64,000 nt of DNA from Plutella xylostella. Lineage: Eukaryota > Arthropoda > Insecta > Lepidoptera > Plutellidae. The stretch lies in the NCBI RefSeq assembly GCF_932276165.1, contig NC_064007.1, forward strand, positions 320,001 to 384,000, written 5' to 3'. The notes below the pieces were generated by a model that did not search any database, had not been told where the DNA came from, and worked only from the letters and a program-made list of their open reading frames with translations. The translations under genes and the position numbers were made by a program. Every line of letters starts with the position of its first letter. The stretch's first letter is position 1. This document shows positions 10,170 to 21,859 of the stretch, piece by piece.

Positions 10170-13100
10170 AATGCATCAGTCACCCGCGTGCACTCAACAA
10201 CTCCAAAAAGTCAATTTCTATTAATACCCGCGCCCCAATTAACTGCTGGTACAGTCGACCGAATGAGTATGTTGCCATACTTGCTATTGCGGGACTACAG
10301 GTGAGTTAATTACACAAGTAATTATGATCTACTTGAGCGCTCAAGCTGCTTATTACAGAGTCAGCAGAAGTTGAAGTTGTAATCTTCCAGAATATTTTTT
10401 TGTCCCAGTGTTCGGAATCCGGGATTGGTCCTACTGGTAAGTGAGTAAGTCTAACTCTACACACTGATTAATGAAACCTTTGCAGAAAATAATGAGGTGA
10501 AATTGAGGCATATTTTAATAGTTGTTTTGTTTTTTAAGTGAACCGACCGACACACATTCTTTCAGGACTTTTTCTGCCTCATATATCTATGAAAATGACT
10601 CCTCCCAGTTGTCTCTTTTGCAGACCGTACGGTGTTCCGCCACGTAACGCGACACGCCATTTTCCGTCCATTAAGGGCAAGACACGCGCCGCCGCTGATG
10701 CTTCCTTGCGATGGCTCTTCTTGATAACCAGTTAGCCATTGCATGGTTTGTTTTGGCAACATTCGTTCACAGCTTGAGGAAGTACCGTACCAATAATGCT
10801 CTGAAGAATTCAAGGTATGGAGTAGAAAATAAGTTTACTTGCATCTTGGTAAAATGAGCTTTTTTAAGATGATGTATTTTAAAGTCCTTGGTTCTGAATA
10901 AAAAATAAAATCAATCTTGACTACAATTACTTGTGACATGTTTTACTGGCCCGATTTAGGACATTATGTGCCTGTTACAACACGAGGAATAGTGTTAGAT
11001 CTTGATTTACAGAGAACTAACCCCTCCTCCTTGGACTAAGAAATAACAATAACTGGCGCTCGAACATAAATCTTTATCATGCGCCTTGTTACCATGAACC
11101 ATGACTCATCTTCGTCTCACTAAACGAGTCCAATCCGATACTTATAAAAATTAGAACAAATTAATCCAGTGACTTACATTCGCGACTCAAATAAACAGAA
11201 TTGAAACCTAAACACAGTTTATACTGATTTGTTCACCTTTGATGAATATGAATATGAATATGAATATGATGATCAAAGATTATGAGTCGAAGAAAAACGG
11301 ATCTACCTAAAACAGTGATCATAACCAGACGGTGTTATGTAATTAAATTAAATATTAACAGTGCAGCACCTAATTGATGACCGTTGATTTATTCAAGATC
11401 AAAAGCTAAAGGTATGGTGTGTAATATCAGTAATGAGATTTATCGTAAATAACAAAGGTCCGTCAGATTTGAGGAACATCATTATACCTTTAGAGATTCG
11501 GGTGCTAAAGTTACAACTGATAGAAACACAAGGGAACCGTACCGTGGTACAGGAAATGGCAGTGAGTGGCTTAATGAGAGAAGTTCAGGACAGAAAGCCA
11601 GTACTTAGAGGCCTTCACGTTTTCAGCAACAGCAGTTGAAGTTGTTCGATTATGAATTAAACTTTTAAGGTCAAGGCTCAAGTAAGCGCAATCCACAGTC
11701 TGCTATGCGCGAGAACCGTGTCTTGCAGACTTCAGCAAGAAGTGGAAGTTTTTAACAATGCTACGCATAGCTCATGTTGGTTTGTCTTTTTTTGGAGCTA
11801 CGACTAAAATATATGGATTCCAGCTTTGAGCCAGCCATTAGCTGTTAGAAATATAATCCTTTTAAATCCCCTTTAGTGTCTCCCGCTTGAAAACAGAAAT
11901 AAATACTCTGGGAGTTATCGTCTTAGTTCGACACATCATCTACCATTTTAAGATCTTGCTGGCCACAAAAATTATACTGTTCGTGATTATAGGTTTATGA
12001 AGATTGAACGACTGCAATTATTTATGATGGCTACCGTATTCACAGTCGTATTTCCCGGTAAAGACATAAAAGCGCAAATTAAAAGTTAAAGTAAAAACAC
12101 ACAGTCCCTTAAACAACACATTAAAAAGAAACAAAAGCAGAGTCCGATATTTTCAGTGCGGTATTTTTGCATCGGCCGCCGCCCGTTTCACACATCGTAT
12201 TTATAGCGACGACTTTATAACTCAGTATAAAACAAACTAGATTCCGGACAAGCTTTACGAAATTTCTTCGGGAGATTTAAAGTCTCGCTAGAGAGGCATG
12301 TGGATATTTGGGGCGCCCCTGATTCTTATGTTAATTGAAAAGCTCTTCGTTCGAATATTATGACATGCAGAGTGTTGACCACCCAATACGATTGTGGTGA
12401 CAGTCTTTGTACCTACAACGTAACATGAACGTGTAATGATTTTCATACAAAAGACTGCATTAATTGATATGTGAGGGCAGTTAATGCAAAAAAAATACAG
12501 CAGTGTCTTAATAAATCATTCCGTTTTTAAGAACGACTCGCTCATGACTCATCCAAGAGTTGCGATGTAGTTAATATCCCCCAGGTATCTGGAGATCAAG
12601 TATCTGTTGAGGATTAACATAAATCCGATTCAAGCGGAGAGCACATTTCAACAGTCGATGTTTATATCGGTGAAGACACTCCGGCACTTTCAGAGCGCTT
12701 CCACATCATTGATGCTCTCACGTTTCAAAACAATTCGATTCGGCGATTTTGTGGGAATCCAGCATTCGTTTCGGATGACTATACTGTTTACTCTGGCCTG
12801 AGCGGTGTGTGTCGTTAGCTCTGAGGTGGTTTCACTCAAAACACGGGACAGATTTAGAGTTTTCACGAGCGAGGAAAATTGAGGCACATTTCGGATAGCT
12901 TTCGACTGGGTTAAACGTTGTACAGTCGGATGAATTTTGAAAAAGGTTAGGCTTTACTTGTAGGTAATTTCTGATCAACCAGAAAGAGACCAACTTAACC
13001 CTTTCAACGAAGTCAAACGCTATAAAATAGAGGGCATATTTCGTGCATAAGTGAATTTTGGCATAGTTGTAACGGATGGTGTCTGAAACAACATAGTCAA

Positions 13101-16050
13101 AATACCTAAAGATGCCATCAATAATAGAAGTTACGGAAGCTGCCAAAAGCTGCATAAACGAGAGGCATCATAATTTGTCTGCATATTGGTTGCAGCAAAG
13201 GTCACGCAATAACTGGACTTTCTGTTCACACCTGCAGGGAGGAATGCTGGCAGCTCTCCCGCCGGATAAATATAGCCGCATTCCGACACCGAATGGGCCA
13301 CTCAGATTTATAATCAAAATTCGGGTTCAACACCCCACATTCGGGGTGAATTTTCGCGAGTGGCAACACCGCACCTGCAGCGATGCGCCGGCGCATGCTA
13401 TATTTACCGCACGGAGCGTTATGTCACCGGCAGACAATGCCTCTCATGCAGATATGTAAACTATCAGGTCAGCGCCACATTTCCTGGTTCTTGGTGCAGA
13501 CTTTATGGTAGAGCTTCACATTAGGGTTATGAGGAAACATTGCATTGTAAACATTATTTCTTAGTCGCCCTTTGTCACTCTAGCAGGAAGAGTATTTTAG
13601 AAACTACTGTTTCGTCTTATCAGTACTCATTAACCTAAATGCTGCATTTAGGTTCTATTGAAGCATTGGTTTGTATAGAATTCGATTAATTGGGCATTAA
13701 TCCAACGGATGATTGTACAGTAACAGTTTTGTGTAGCAACAAGTCGTTGTGGTCGGATGTGCTAGCAACATGAATGCAGTGTGTTCAACAATAGAGCTAT
13801 GAATCACCTTAGAGACAACTAGTTGCGAGTGCAAATACCTATAGAAAATAACTTAACTAGGACAAAAAACTGCTGAATAAAATATTTATTTGACAACGGA
13901 AGCAATTAAAATATGTCTTTGTCTATTAATTAAATAAGAAATTAAGTAAACCAGAGCTTCATAAAAATACGATATAATTATAAATATAAATACATTTCCA
14001 AAACATATTAAGTAGCAGTACTAGGTACAAGCCATTTCATCCAGTAGTTTCAAATTCCCCCGAGTTATAATTAAAAACGCAATGGACACAAGAGAAGAAC
14101 CTTATTACAGAGCAGGGATATACGACACCAGCGCTCATTCAAGGTGTAACCACAGCATAATAGTTGGAACGCGTGTGGGATTATCTTCACGAGGAGGGGT
14201 CGAAATGCGGGCTCAGACGAGGCAACAAAAAACTAAGAGGGTGCTTTGGATTAACCAATCATAGATCGTCAGGAAAGGCAATAGTTTTTGTGGGTAGAGG
14301 ATGGCGGTATGCCGTCACTTTAAATTTTAAATCAGCAGTATAGGTTATAGTAAACTTATGATGGATTTGGAGCTCTTTTTAAATTGGTATTAAATTTATT
14401 GATGATTATACTTATTATTAATTTTAACACACGAACTAAGTGGCCAAATTTTATTGCAAGACAAATTAAATCAGAGGAAGTAATCATTAGAGCAAAACGC
14501 GAAACATTCGGAGCATTTCAATTAGCACCTGGAAGGAACAGAGTCGAATATCTCTCGTAAAACAGAAGCGTCGAAACACCTTTAAGTGTAAATGTCAAAC
14601 AAATGCTGGGCCTCGAGCGATGTAGGTCACAGCCGGTAGAAATAGCCGCAGATAGGTAATAGACTCGCGCTAGCTACACGCTGCTGAATATTCACTTCTG
14701 CGACTGTGCTGATGAGCTAATGGCTCTTGGATTATGCGTCGAATAAACCTTTTATTGAAGGAAATGGAATGATCTGAAGTTCATTCCATTTGCAATTAGA
14801 ATCATATTACGAAGATGATGCCATAAAATCAACGGCACAGCACGTTTCGGTAGCTCGGAATGATTTTCATCAATGATAGTTTTTCGTCTTCGTATTGTCA
14901 AAGGCTCCATGGACAAAGCATCCACACATCGCATGGAACAATTCGAACTTCAACACGACACGACCGACCCGGAATTTATTGCATTAAAAAAATATTTTCA
15001 AGTAATGATTTTACTACAGATAACGATAAAAACGTACAAATTAAAAGACAGTATACATCCGTCGTAATGTAAATGTGATCTTGTAACCATTTGAAACTTC
15101 TCATAACTTATCTCATCCGTCCCTTGATGAACAAAGCAGAAAAAAAGAACGTGGCAAAGGCATATTTAAGCCACCGACCGCCATTAAATAACTGCAGCGG
15201 TGCAGATATTCGCACATGTGAGTTGCGCAAGCGCAGAAACAAAACAAAGAATAAGTTCATGAACTCTTGCTTTAATTATGTTGCAAGTTGTTTCAATTTG
15301 GAGATTGTTCGTGCAACGGTAGCACTGGCCTCTGAACTCGTGAGGTTCAATATTTAGTAGTAAGAGGCAGCTAATGGGTAGTTACTATGCGGGATGTTTG
15401 CTGAGAAATTCCAATTGAATTTGTGGCAACAATTTTATCTACCGCAAAAGGATGCTTTAGCAAAGGGCCTAAAATAGTCGACTATATTATTATCTAAGTA
15501 CTTACTGGTTATATCCACGTTATATCTAAGTAAGATGATGTGGGGAAGCCACTTATAGGTATTTTATATTAAATCCAATGAGGATGAGGATGAACTCAGG
15601 AAAAACAAAACATATTATGAGCGCACTTCTTCTGTTTCCTAAACACATTAATTAACATTTCTCTTCTTCTTCTTAGCCATTTTCAACCTCAAAGGTCTAG
15701 GCCTCCTTCAGTCTATGCCACTCATCTTGATCTTGGGCCTAAAGGAATTCGATATATCAGATGATTACAGGTTTTAGAACACCCATCGATTCAGTGGGAA
15801 AAATATGTCCTCATATTTATTATTTAGAGGTAGACGAACAGGCTTAGTGTGAAGACCAGTAATTTTATAAATAACAGAACTTTACTGCTGCATCCAAATT
15901 ATCCACGTTCATTTAGTGCGATTACGGTAGCTATTTACTAAAGTATTTAAACGTAGTAATTATCGGACTTATTATGGAATTCATACACAAAAACTGGCAG
16001 CTCTGTGGGGAAAGGACGATGATTGCTCAACTATTAGAGGGATAATTGTT
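10170..16050. other. Intergenic or LIM 5' intron, little recognisable
   Basis: Mostly AT-rich unique-looking DNA. A six-base tandem (AATATG, about four copies) sits at 11241-11270. A less AT-rich patch with scattered CpGs spans about 13200-13450, with no convincing gene. Upstream exons of the LIM gene could lie here but none could be recognised. Confidence 0.5.
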
Positions 16051-16060
16051 GCGAACTGGG

Positions 16061-16187
16061 GGTCACTCTATATGACGAACAACTAAGTTTCTGGGTGCTG
16101 CTGAGCGATTCACGGCTTTGTCTCGTTGTATTAAACGTTCCGATTGCACCACAGCTCTCTTTCGTTAGTATATAGAGTAACCCTCAT
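16061..16187. mobile_element. Small TIR element (MITE)
   Basis: Ends are inverted copies of GGGTYACTCTATAT (16061-16074 and 16171-16184). The inner part, TCTCGTTGTATTAAACGTTC onward, recurs at 57795-57921 in the same orientation. Confidence 0.65.
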
Positions 16188-17692
16188 GGCACCACCTGGC
16201 CTTTCAAGTAAGGTGTGTGCTCTATGGGAACTGAAAGTGTCGGAACCGTTAATCACCTCATCACCTGACATGCCCTAACTTTCTGGTGGCTGAAGACCAG
16301 AAGAAAAACAAAATATTATTCTTATTTTTGGGACGTGAATGGTTTAATTTACGCAACTCTGCTTGCATTCTGGTACGCCTGGAATAACAACTCTTCCCGA
16401 GTGCAGTGAGGGGGACAAGGGACAAGGAAATGATCCATGGCTTGTGTCCCGTGTCACACTAGTTGTATCTACCGACTGTCGGTCTCGCAGATTACGTTGT
16501 TTTACACCAACCTACCTCTCTTCTCAACGCCACAGAAAACAAATAGGTACCATAAGGATAGTTTTTCTCCCAAAATTAATACGAAAAGAATGATATTTAA
16601 AAACTAATAATTGTAATAGCTTAAGTACTTAGGTATTTCTTGAAAAAAACATAATTACTCATCACAAAACTGTATTTCCATTTCTGCTATATTTTACTGT
16701 AGGTACCTACTTTATGTATTGATGATTCATAAATTCAGTGAACTGCTACTGCTATATTATACTTATATAAGTATTACGAACATTTTGAAAGAAAGAATGA
16801 ATTTAAAGATTCGTAAGAACTTCGTTTCTTTATGAAATGCAACACATTTTAATGCACGATTGAAAAAGGTACCCCTATAGGTAAGTATCTATTTGTATTT
16901 ATGTATGGTACCTACACCTGATTTTAAAGTCATGACGACGCTACCGCCTGTGATTACGAATATGTTTTATATAGGTAAAAAGCCTTTGGCAACTTTAGGT
17001 TCAGTATCGTTCATTTAGGTAGGTTTATTATGGTTTTGCGCACGTCATTACGTGTGAATCACATACAATACTTTGTGCAACAGTTGTATAGTTAACTTTT
17101 GGTATTGTTTAAATTATTATGCTTGCTTTATTTGATATCATTTCATATTAAGTATGTCAATATACTTATTATAAATACATGTACCTATGTAATAACAACC
17201 CTCTTTTGGTGGAGGAAATGACTACAGCTGTTAAATAGTAAGTATTGTAATCTTATCAATGGAAATTGTTTAGTGACAGACCCTGATCCTAATGGGTGCA
17301 ATATACATTAGGTACTTTGTTATCATTATGCAACACTTAGTCAAATATCGGGTTCAAAATTAGCTTCAACAATGCTTACTAACATTTGGATAAAGGGAGT
17401 TGCATGTGTGATACTACAAAACAATTTCTTAGCAGTTTTAAGCAAATAATAAATTGCGATGTTCAAATATTGAGTCTGCTTTACATAATTATTAAAGTTG
17501 TAACTGCAAAATATTTACTGCTTGTACTTAAGTATATGTTTATTGTAAAGATGTAAAAACAGACCATATCCACTCTTCATAATGACTATTTTATAAATGT
17601 ACTTACCCCTCTTATTGCTAGCAGTAGATATTTAAGTTATGACTTATGAAGCCGAAATAGAAACATATATAAATTTAATAGTCTACTCTACA

Positions 17693-17751
17693 TAACATCC
17701 CGGATATTTTTTTTTTTTTTTTTTTTTTCTGTGGTTTTAACATCCCGGATA
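17693..17751 (-). mobile_element. Severely truncated retroposon: poly(A) tail with 14-bp target duplication
   Basis: The 14-bp string TAACATCCCGGATA occurs at 17693-17706 and again at 17738-17751. Between them lie only a run of about 22 T and CTGTGGTTT. On the minus strand this is nine unique bases plus a poly(A) tail flanked by a target-site duplication, the signature of LINE-mediated retroposition aborted almost at once. Confidence 0.8.
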
Positions 17752-18008
17752 AGGATATATTTTAAGGTGTGGCATTATGATGATTTCCCGTGACAAAACA
17801 AGATGGTATCTTGACTAAGCATTTGACTGATCTATGTAAGTATTGCTTAGTATTTATACCTGATCAGGTCTAGGTGCCAAGTTGTATGAGAGTGCGACAA
17901 GTAGACTGTTAAAAATACAAGGTATTCAGGAATCCTACTTATATATAAATACTTAAATAGAGAATTATAGATAAGTAAGTACCTATTAATAATAATAATA
18001 ATATAATA

Positions 18009-18248
18009 TGTGGGGACATCTCACACACGGCCATCCGACCCCAAGCTAGGCTGAACCTGTGTTATGGGTGTCGGACAGCTGATATATCTACACAAATACA
18101 TAGATAGATAGATACTAAATATAAATATCAACACCCAAGACCCGAGTACAAATATCTGTCTTTAAACAAATATCTGCCCCAGCCGGGAATCGAACCCGGG
18201 ACCATCGGCTCAGTAGTCAGGTCACTAACCACTACGCCATTCGGTCGT
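18009..18248 (-). mobile_element. tRNA-derived SINE, near full length
   Basis: About 240 bp on the minus strand. The head at 18170-18248 has A-box TGGCGTAGTGG and B-box GGTTCGATTCC; the body includes CAAGACCCGAGTACAAATAT and a GATAGATA run, and ends near TGTGGGGACAT. It shares its head with 7695-7824. Confidence 0.85.
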
Positions 18249-19025
18249 ACCTATAAGATACTTAGATAAGTTGTGTACTTAATGTTATATGGATCAGGGG
18301 GTTTCTCTTATAAAATCATAAACAACAACTTTAATCTTAGTTTGAATTAAATAAGTATAAAAATACTTCATGAACTTGTACTTTTTGTCAGAAAAACTAC
18401 ATAAAGTATTATTCTTCCAGGTATTTACTAGGCGAAGGTGAAGTATTCTAATTACACACAACCCTCACCTACTGACCTGTTTCACAGGCATATTTCGTTT
18501 GCCAATATCTGAATTTACAGTATTTTTAGAACAAAAAGAAATTTAGGTATGTATAATTGGACGTAGTTTCGCAGAAAGGACTCAACCCACACAAACCTAG
18601 TTCTGAGATATAGACGTTTTAAGTTCTAATCGGTATTCTTCAGCAATGAAAAGCATCTTATATGTGGAAATTATCTTAAATTATGCATATTTATTGATAT
18701 TTTACTATTGCAAATCATGGTGTAGCTATAACGAATATTTATTGAGTTATTAATGAAAATATGCACTTGGATCCTTTCTCCTAAATTGCTTTTTCTATGC
18801 AAGCAGGGAAATTCAACGTTTCGCAGAAAGGATCCAACCAAATATTTATTTTTATAAAATATTTTTTTAAATAACAATATGGTTTTTAAAGTAAAATATT
18901 TATATTGTAGACACTAGACATTACTTTTTTACACAAAATAAAAATTATATATCAAAAGTAAACCTATTATTAAATAATTTATATTGAAATGTAATCGGAA
19001 ACAACATTTCACATCTATATAAAAA

Positions 19026-19585
19026 TCTAACCGGAACTGTATTCCCAAGCGCAAAACTCTGGATCAACTTAACCGATTTTGATATTTTTTTTACAAAATA
19101 GAAGCCTACCTTTTTCGTGAGTATCTACGACCCGTTTGTATGCCATAATTTTCAGGATAAAGCATTTTGACGGAAAGCAAACCTCATAGAAAAAAGTTGG
19201 GCATGAATAAAATTCTAACCGGAAATGTGTTCCCAAGCGCAAAACTCTGGATCAACTTAACCGATTTTGATATTTTTTTTACAAAATAGAAGCCTACGTT
19301 TTTAGTGATAACTACGACCCGTTTGTATCCCATAATTTTCAGGATAAGGCATTTTGACGGAAAGCAAACCTCATAGAAAAAAGTTGGGCATGAATAAAAT
19401 TCTAACCGGAAATGTGTTCCCAAGAGCAAAACTCTGGATCAACTTAACCGATTTTGATATATTTTTTTACGAAATAGAAGCCCACTTTTTTAGTAAGTGT
19501 CCCATCACATATTATCCCATAATTTGCAGGATAAAGCAATATAAACATAAGCAAACCTCAAAGGATAAAGTTGGACATAAATAAA
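19026..19585. repeat. 188-bp tandem repeat, three copies
   Basis: Units start at CTAACCGG positions 19026, 19214 and 19402, a constant 188-bp period. They share CCCAAGCGCAAAACTCTGGA and ATCAACTTAACCGATTTTGA. The first two are very similar and the third is more diverged at its end. The unit looks satellite-like in size but is only a short array here, inside the TIR element. Confidence 0.9.
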
Positions 19586-19819
19586 ATTCTCTTTTACTCT
19601 AACTTCACTTCATCATCCTCGGTATAATGCAACTATCCTCCTTTTTATGCCTCCGTAGGATATCCGTCGTTCCCTGTGCTTACCATACGATCGCTGAAAA
19701 GTGGGATTTCAGCGATCGTATGGTCCGTATCACTTCGACTTTACTTTGCGGTTGGATATTAAAATTTATGTCAAGATGCAGAATAATTATAAATCTCATA
19801 ATCATTAACCATCATCACG

Positions 19820-20039
19820 ACCCGTCACATCTCCACTGCCGGGGCATGGGTCTCCTTCCAATGAAGGAAGGGATTAGGCCTAGTCCACTACTCTGTCCCA
19901 GTGTGGGTTAGTGGACCCCAACACAAGCAAGCTTGTGCTGACAGAGTTGACGGGTAATTGGGCAACCCGACTGTCAGATGTTTTCAAGCCGCCCGAAGGT
20001 CTCTGAGTAGGCTTAACGACTGCTATCGATTTTATTATA
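19820..20039 (-). repeat. Dispersed repeat (GCCAGCGTGGTGGACT family), antisense copy
   Basis: Contains GGGTCTCCTTCCAATGAAGG and GGGATTAGGCCTAGTCCAC, the reverse orientation of the repeat at 8339-8450, and continues into a longer body with CAAGCCGCCCGAAGGTCTC. Confidence 0.75.
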
Positions 20040-20985
20040 ATCATAATGATTACGATTATGCTTCTTGACATATATCAAGATCTAGATATACAAGATGCTC
20101 CTGGTTTATTAAATCTGCATCCAACTCCTCAGATGCAGACTGGTTTAGATCTTTAAAAACTTCGCCAATGTGGTCATACCATCTTACAAGTCGGTCTTCC
20201 ATAGTAACAAGGAGATATCCTGGGTTTGGTTGCAAAGTTTATTTGATTCTTTCTAAGGAAGGATCATGGCAGCCGCTGTTTGTTTTCTCCAAGATATAGA
20301 ATCAGACTAACAGCGTTGGTCCTTTTTTAAATTACGTTTGATATTTTGTTCACAAAGAAAATACTCGTACGCAACTCGTGCTTCTTTAGAATGGTAGTCT
20401 AGTTCGATGTTAAGTCTTCCTTGAAGAGTTGATCATATGCCATGTTCCTTTAGACATCCATTCTGTCTTTAAGTGTTCCTTGTGCCTTATTATTTCTTCG
20501 CAACTTTTTTAAAACATGTCTGCCAGTGCAGTTATCTTTGATTGAGGCGCGTCGCCCACACTTAGTAGGTTGATGGTATTTGTTGTGGATCTGGATACTA
20601 AGTTATCTTCTGACTTCTGGGTCCTGCAGCTTATTTACAGCGAAATCTTTGGCAGATCTTGTGGCCTGCTTCTGAGCTCCCGCTATCGTCCAGCAGATTT
20701 TTCCAACCACTAAGTGGTGATCACTCTTGACTTTAGCAACCCTTCTTAAGTATTTCTAACATCTAGAAGTGAATGTCTTCATTTTCGAATAATCAAAATG
20801 TGGTCGATTTGGTTCCCGGTCCGACAGTCGTGTGAGAACCAAGTCACCTTGTGACATTCCTTGGAGTTACCACCACCGAAAATTAGCCATTAACAATCCT
20901 TAGGCATCGTCGCTCGCTAATCAAATCGGGCGTAACTTGTATGAATCTGATAGATGTTTGAGAGTCGAGCGACGCTGCTTATGGA
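20040..20985 (-). pseudogene. Decayed LINE endonuclease-region fragment
   Basis: On the minus strand 20790-20855 reads HKVTWFSHDCRTGNQIDHIL, the QIDHI motif region of an APE-type LINE endonuclease, followed soon by a stop. Flanking sequence has the composition of LINE coding DNA but is full of stops. Confidence 0.65.
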
Positions 20986-21270
20986 TTGTTAATAGCTAAT
21001 GTGACTTGCCCACACGGTGCCGATACATGGACGATGACCAACGAAACTGTGCACCGAATCAGAGTTCCACAAAGAGCTATAGAGCGAGCCATTTTAAGTA
21101 TTTCGCTTAGACGTATTCCAAACGTGGTGATCCGTCAAAAGAGGAAAGTGTTCAACGTCGGTATGCGGGTCGCCGAACTGAAATGGGAGTGGCAGGATAC
21201 TTGGCTCGTGGGGAGACGGAAGGTGGAAAAATGCGGTGACAGAATAGTGGCCAAGAGACGGAACAAAAAC
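20986..21270 (+). pseudogene. LINE reverse-transcriptase C-terminal fragment
   Basis: The plus-strand open frame contains GADTWTMTNETVHRIRVPQR, AIERAILSISLRRIPN and VAELKWEWQDTW, the degenerate counterpart of the RxxxRAMERxML...LKWxWAGH region after the RT domain. Its orientation is opposite to the preceding endonuclease fragment, so the two are rearranged or separate insertions. Confidence 0.75.
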
Positions 21271-21715
21271 AGTTTGAATCCTTTCTGCCAAATAAAATTT
21301 GAACTGTTTTATTAAAAACTTATAATATATGAAACAACTCAGACAGTTTGAGTCCTTTCTGCTAAATACAAATTGACTTCTTTCAATCAATAAGTATTTC
21401 GCTAAAACGACTCAAGACGGTTTGAGTCCTTTCTGCTAAATACAAATTGTCTTTTTTCAATGAATAAGTATTCCTCTAAAACGACTCAGACGGGTTGAGT
21501 CCTTTCTGCTAAATACAAATTGTCTTTTTTTAATGAATACGTATTTCTCTAAAACGACTTAGAGCGCTTGAGTCTTTTATGTAAAACAAAATTTTTCATG
21601 GTTTCATAGGAAATGCGTTTCTGTAAAAGGACTCAAACAGTTTGAGTCCTTTATGTGAAACTAAAAAATGTGTGTTTCATACAATGTGGGTTGGTCCCCC
21701 ACATCAAAAAAGTAT
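21271..21715. repeat. Six copies of a 73-74 bp repeat
   Basis: Unit starts, taken at TTGA, fall at 21274, 21348, 21422, 21495, 21568 and 21642, spacings of 74, 74, 73, 73 and 74. Each carries a version of TTTGAGTCCTTTCTGCTAAA (reverse complement TTTAGCAGAAAGGACTCAAA), the same motif as in the element's termini. The middle copies are most alike; the outer ones are more diverged. Confidence 0.9.
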
Positions 21716-21859
21716 GTTGTAGTTGGTTTTTTACTGTGTTTGTTTTCTTGACAGGTAGACCCTACATTAAATAGCATGTTCTAGTATATAACTCAATTTT
21801 GACAAAGTTGTGGATTGAGGCCTTTCTGCGTAACTACGTCCAATTCTACACTACAAGAG

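Larger units (their letters stand above)
18551..21845. mobile_element. Degenerate TIR element with subterminal repeat arrays
   Basis: The left end (about 18554-18589) and right end (about 21805-21843, reverse complement) share AATTGGACGTAGTTWCGCAG followed by AAAGGMCTCAAYCCACA, a TIR of about 36 bp. Inside are further copies of the GCAGAAAGGAYYCAA motif near 18775 and 18822, a 188-bp triplicate, LINE debris and six 73-74 bp repeats carrying the same motif. No transposase is recognisable, so it is a non-autonomous or decayed composite. Family unknown; target duplication not resolved. Confidence 0.65.

Noticed and set aside
13112..13459. 115-codon plus-strand open frame in a less AT-rich patch
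   Set aside because: No family similarity, no splice-flanked structure and residue composition like random sequence.
18170..18248. Apparent tRNA gene on the minus strand
   Set aside because: Head of a SINE; sequence continues directly into the repeat body.
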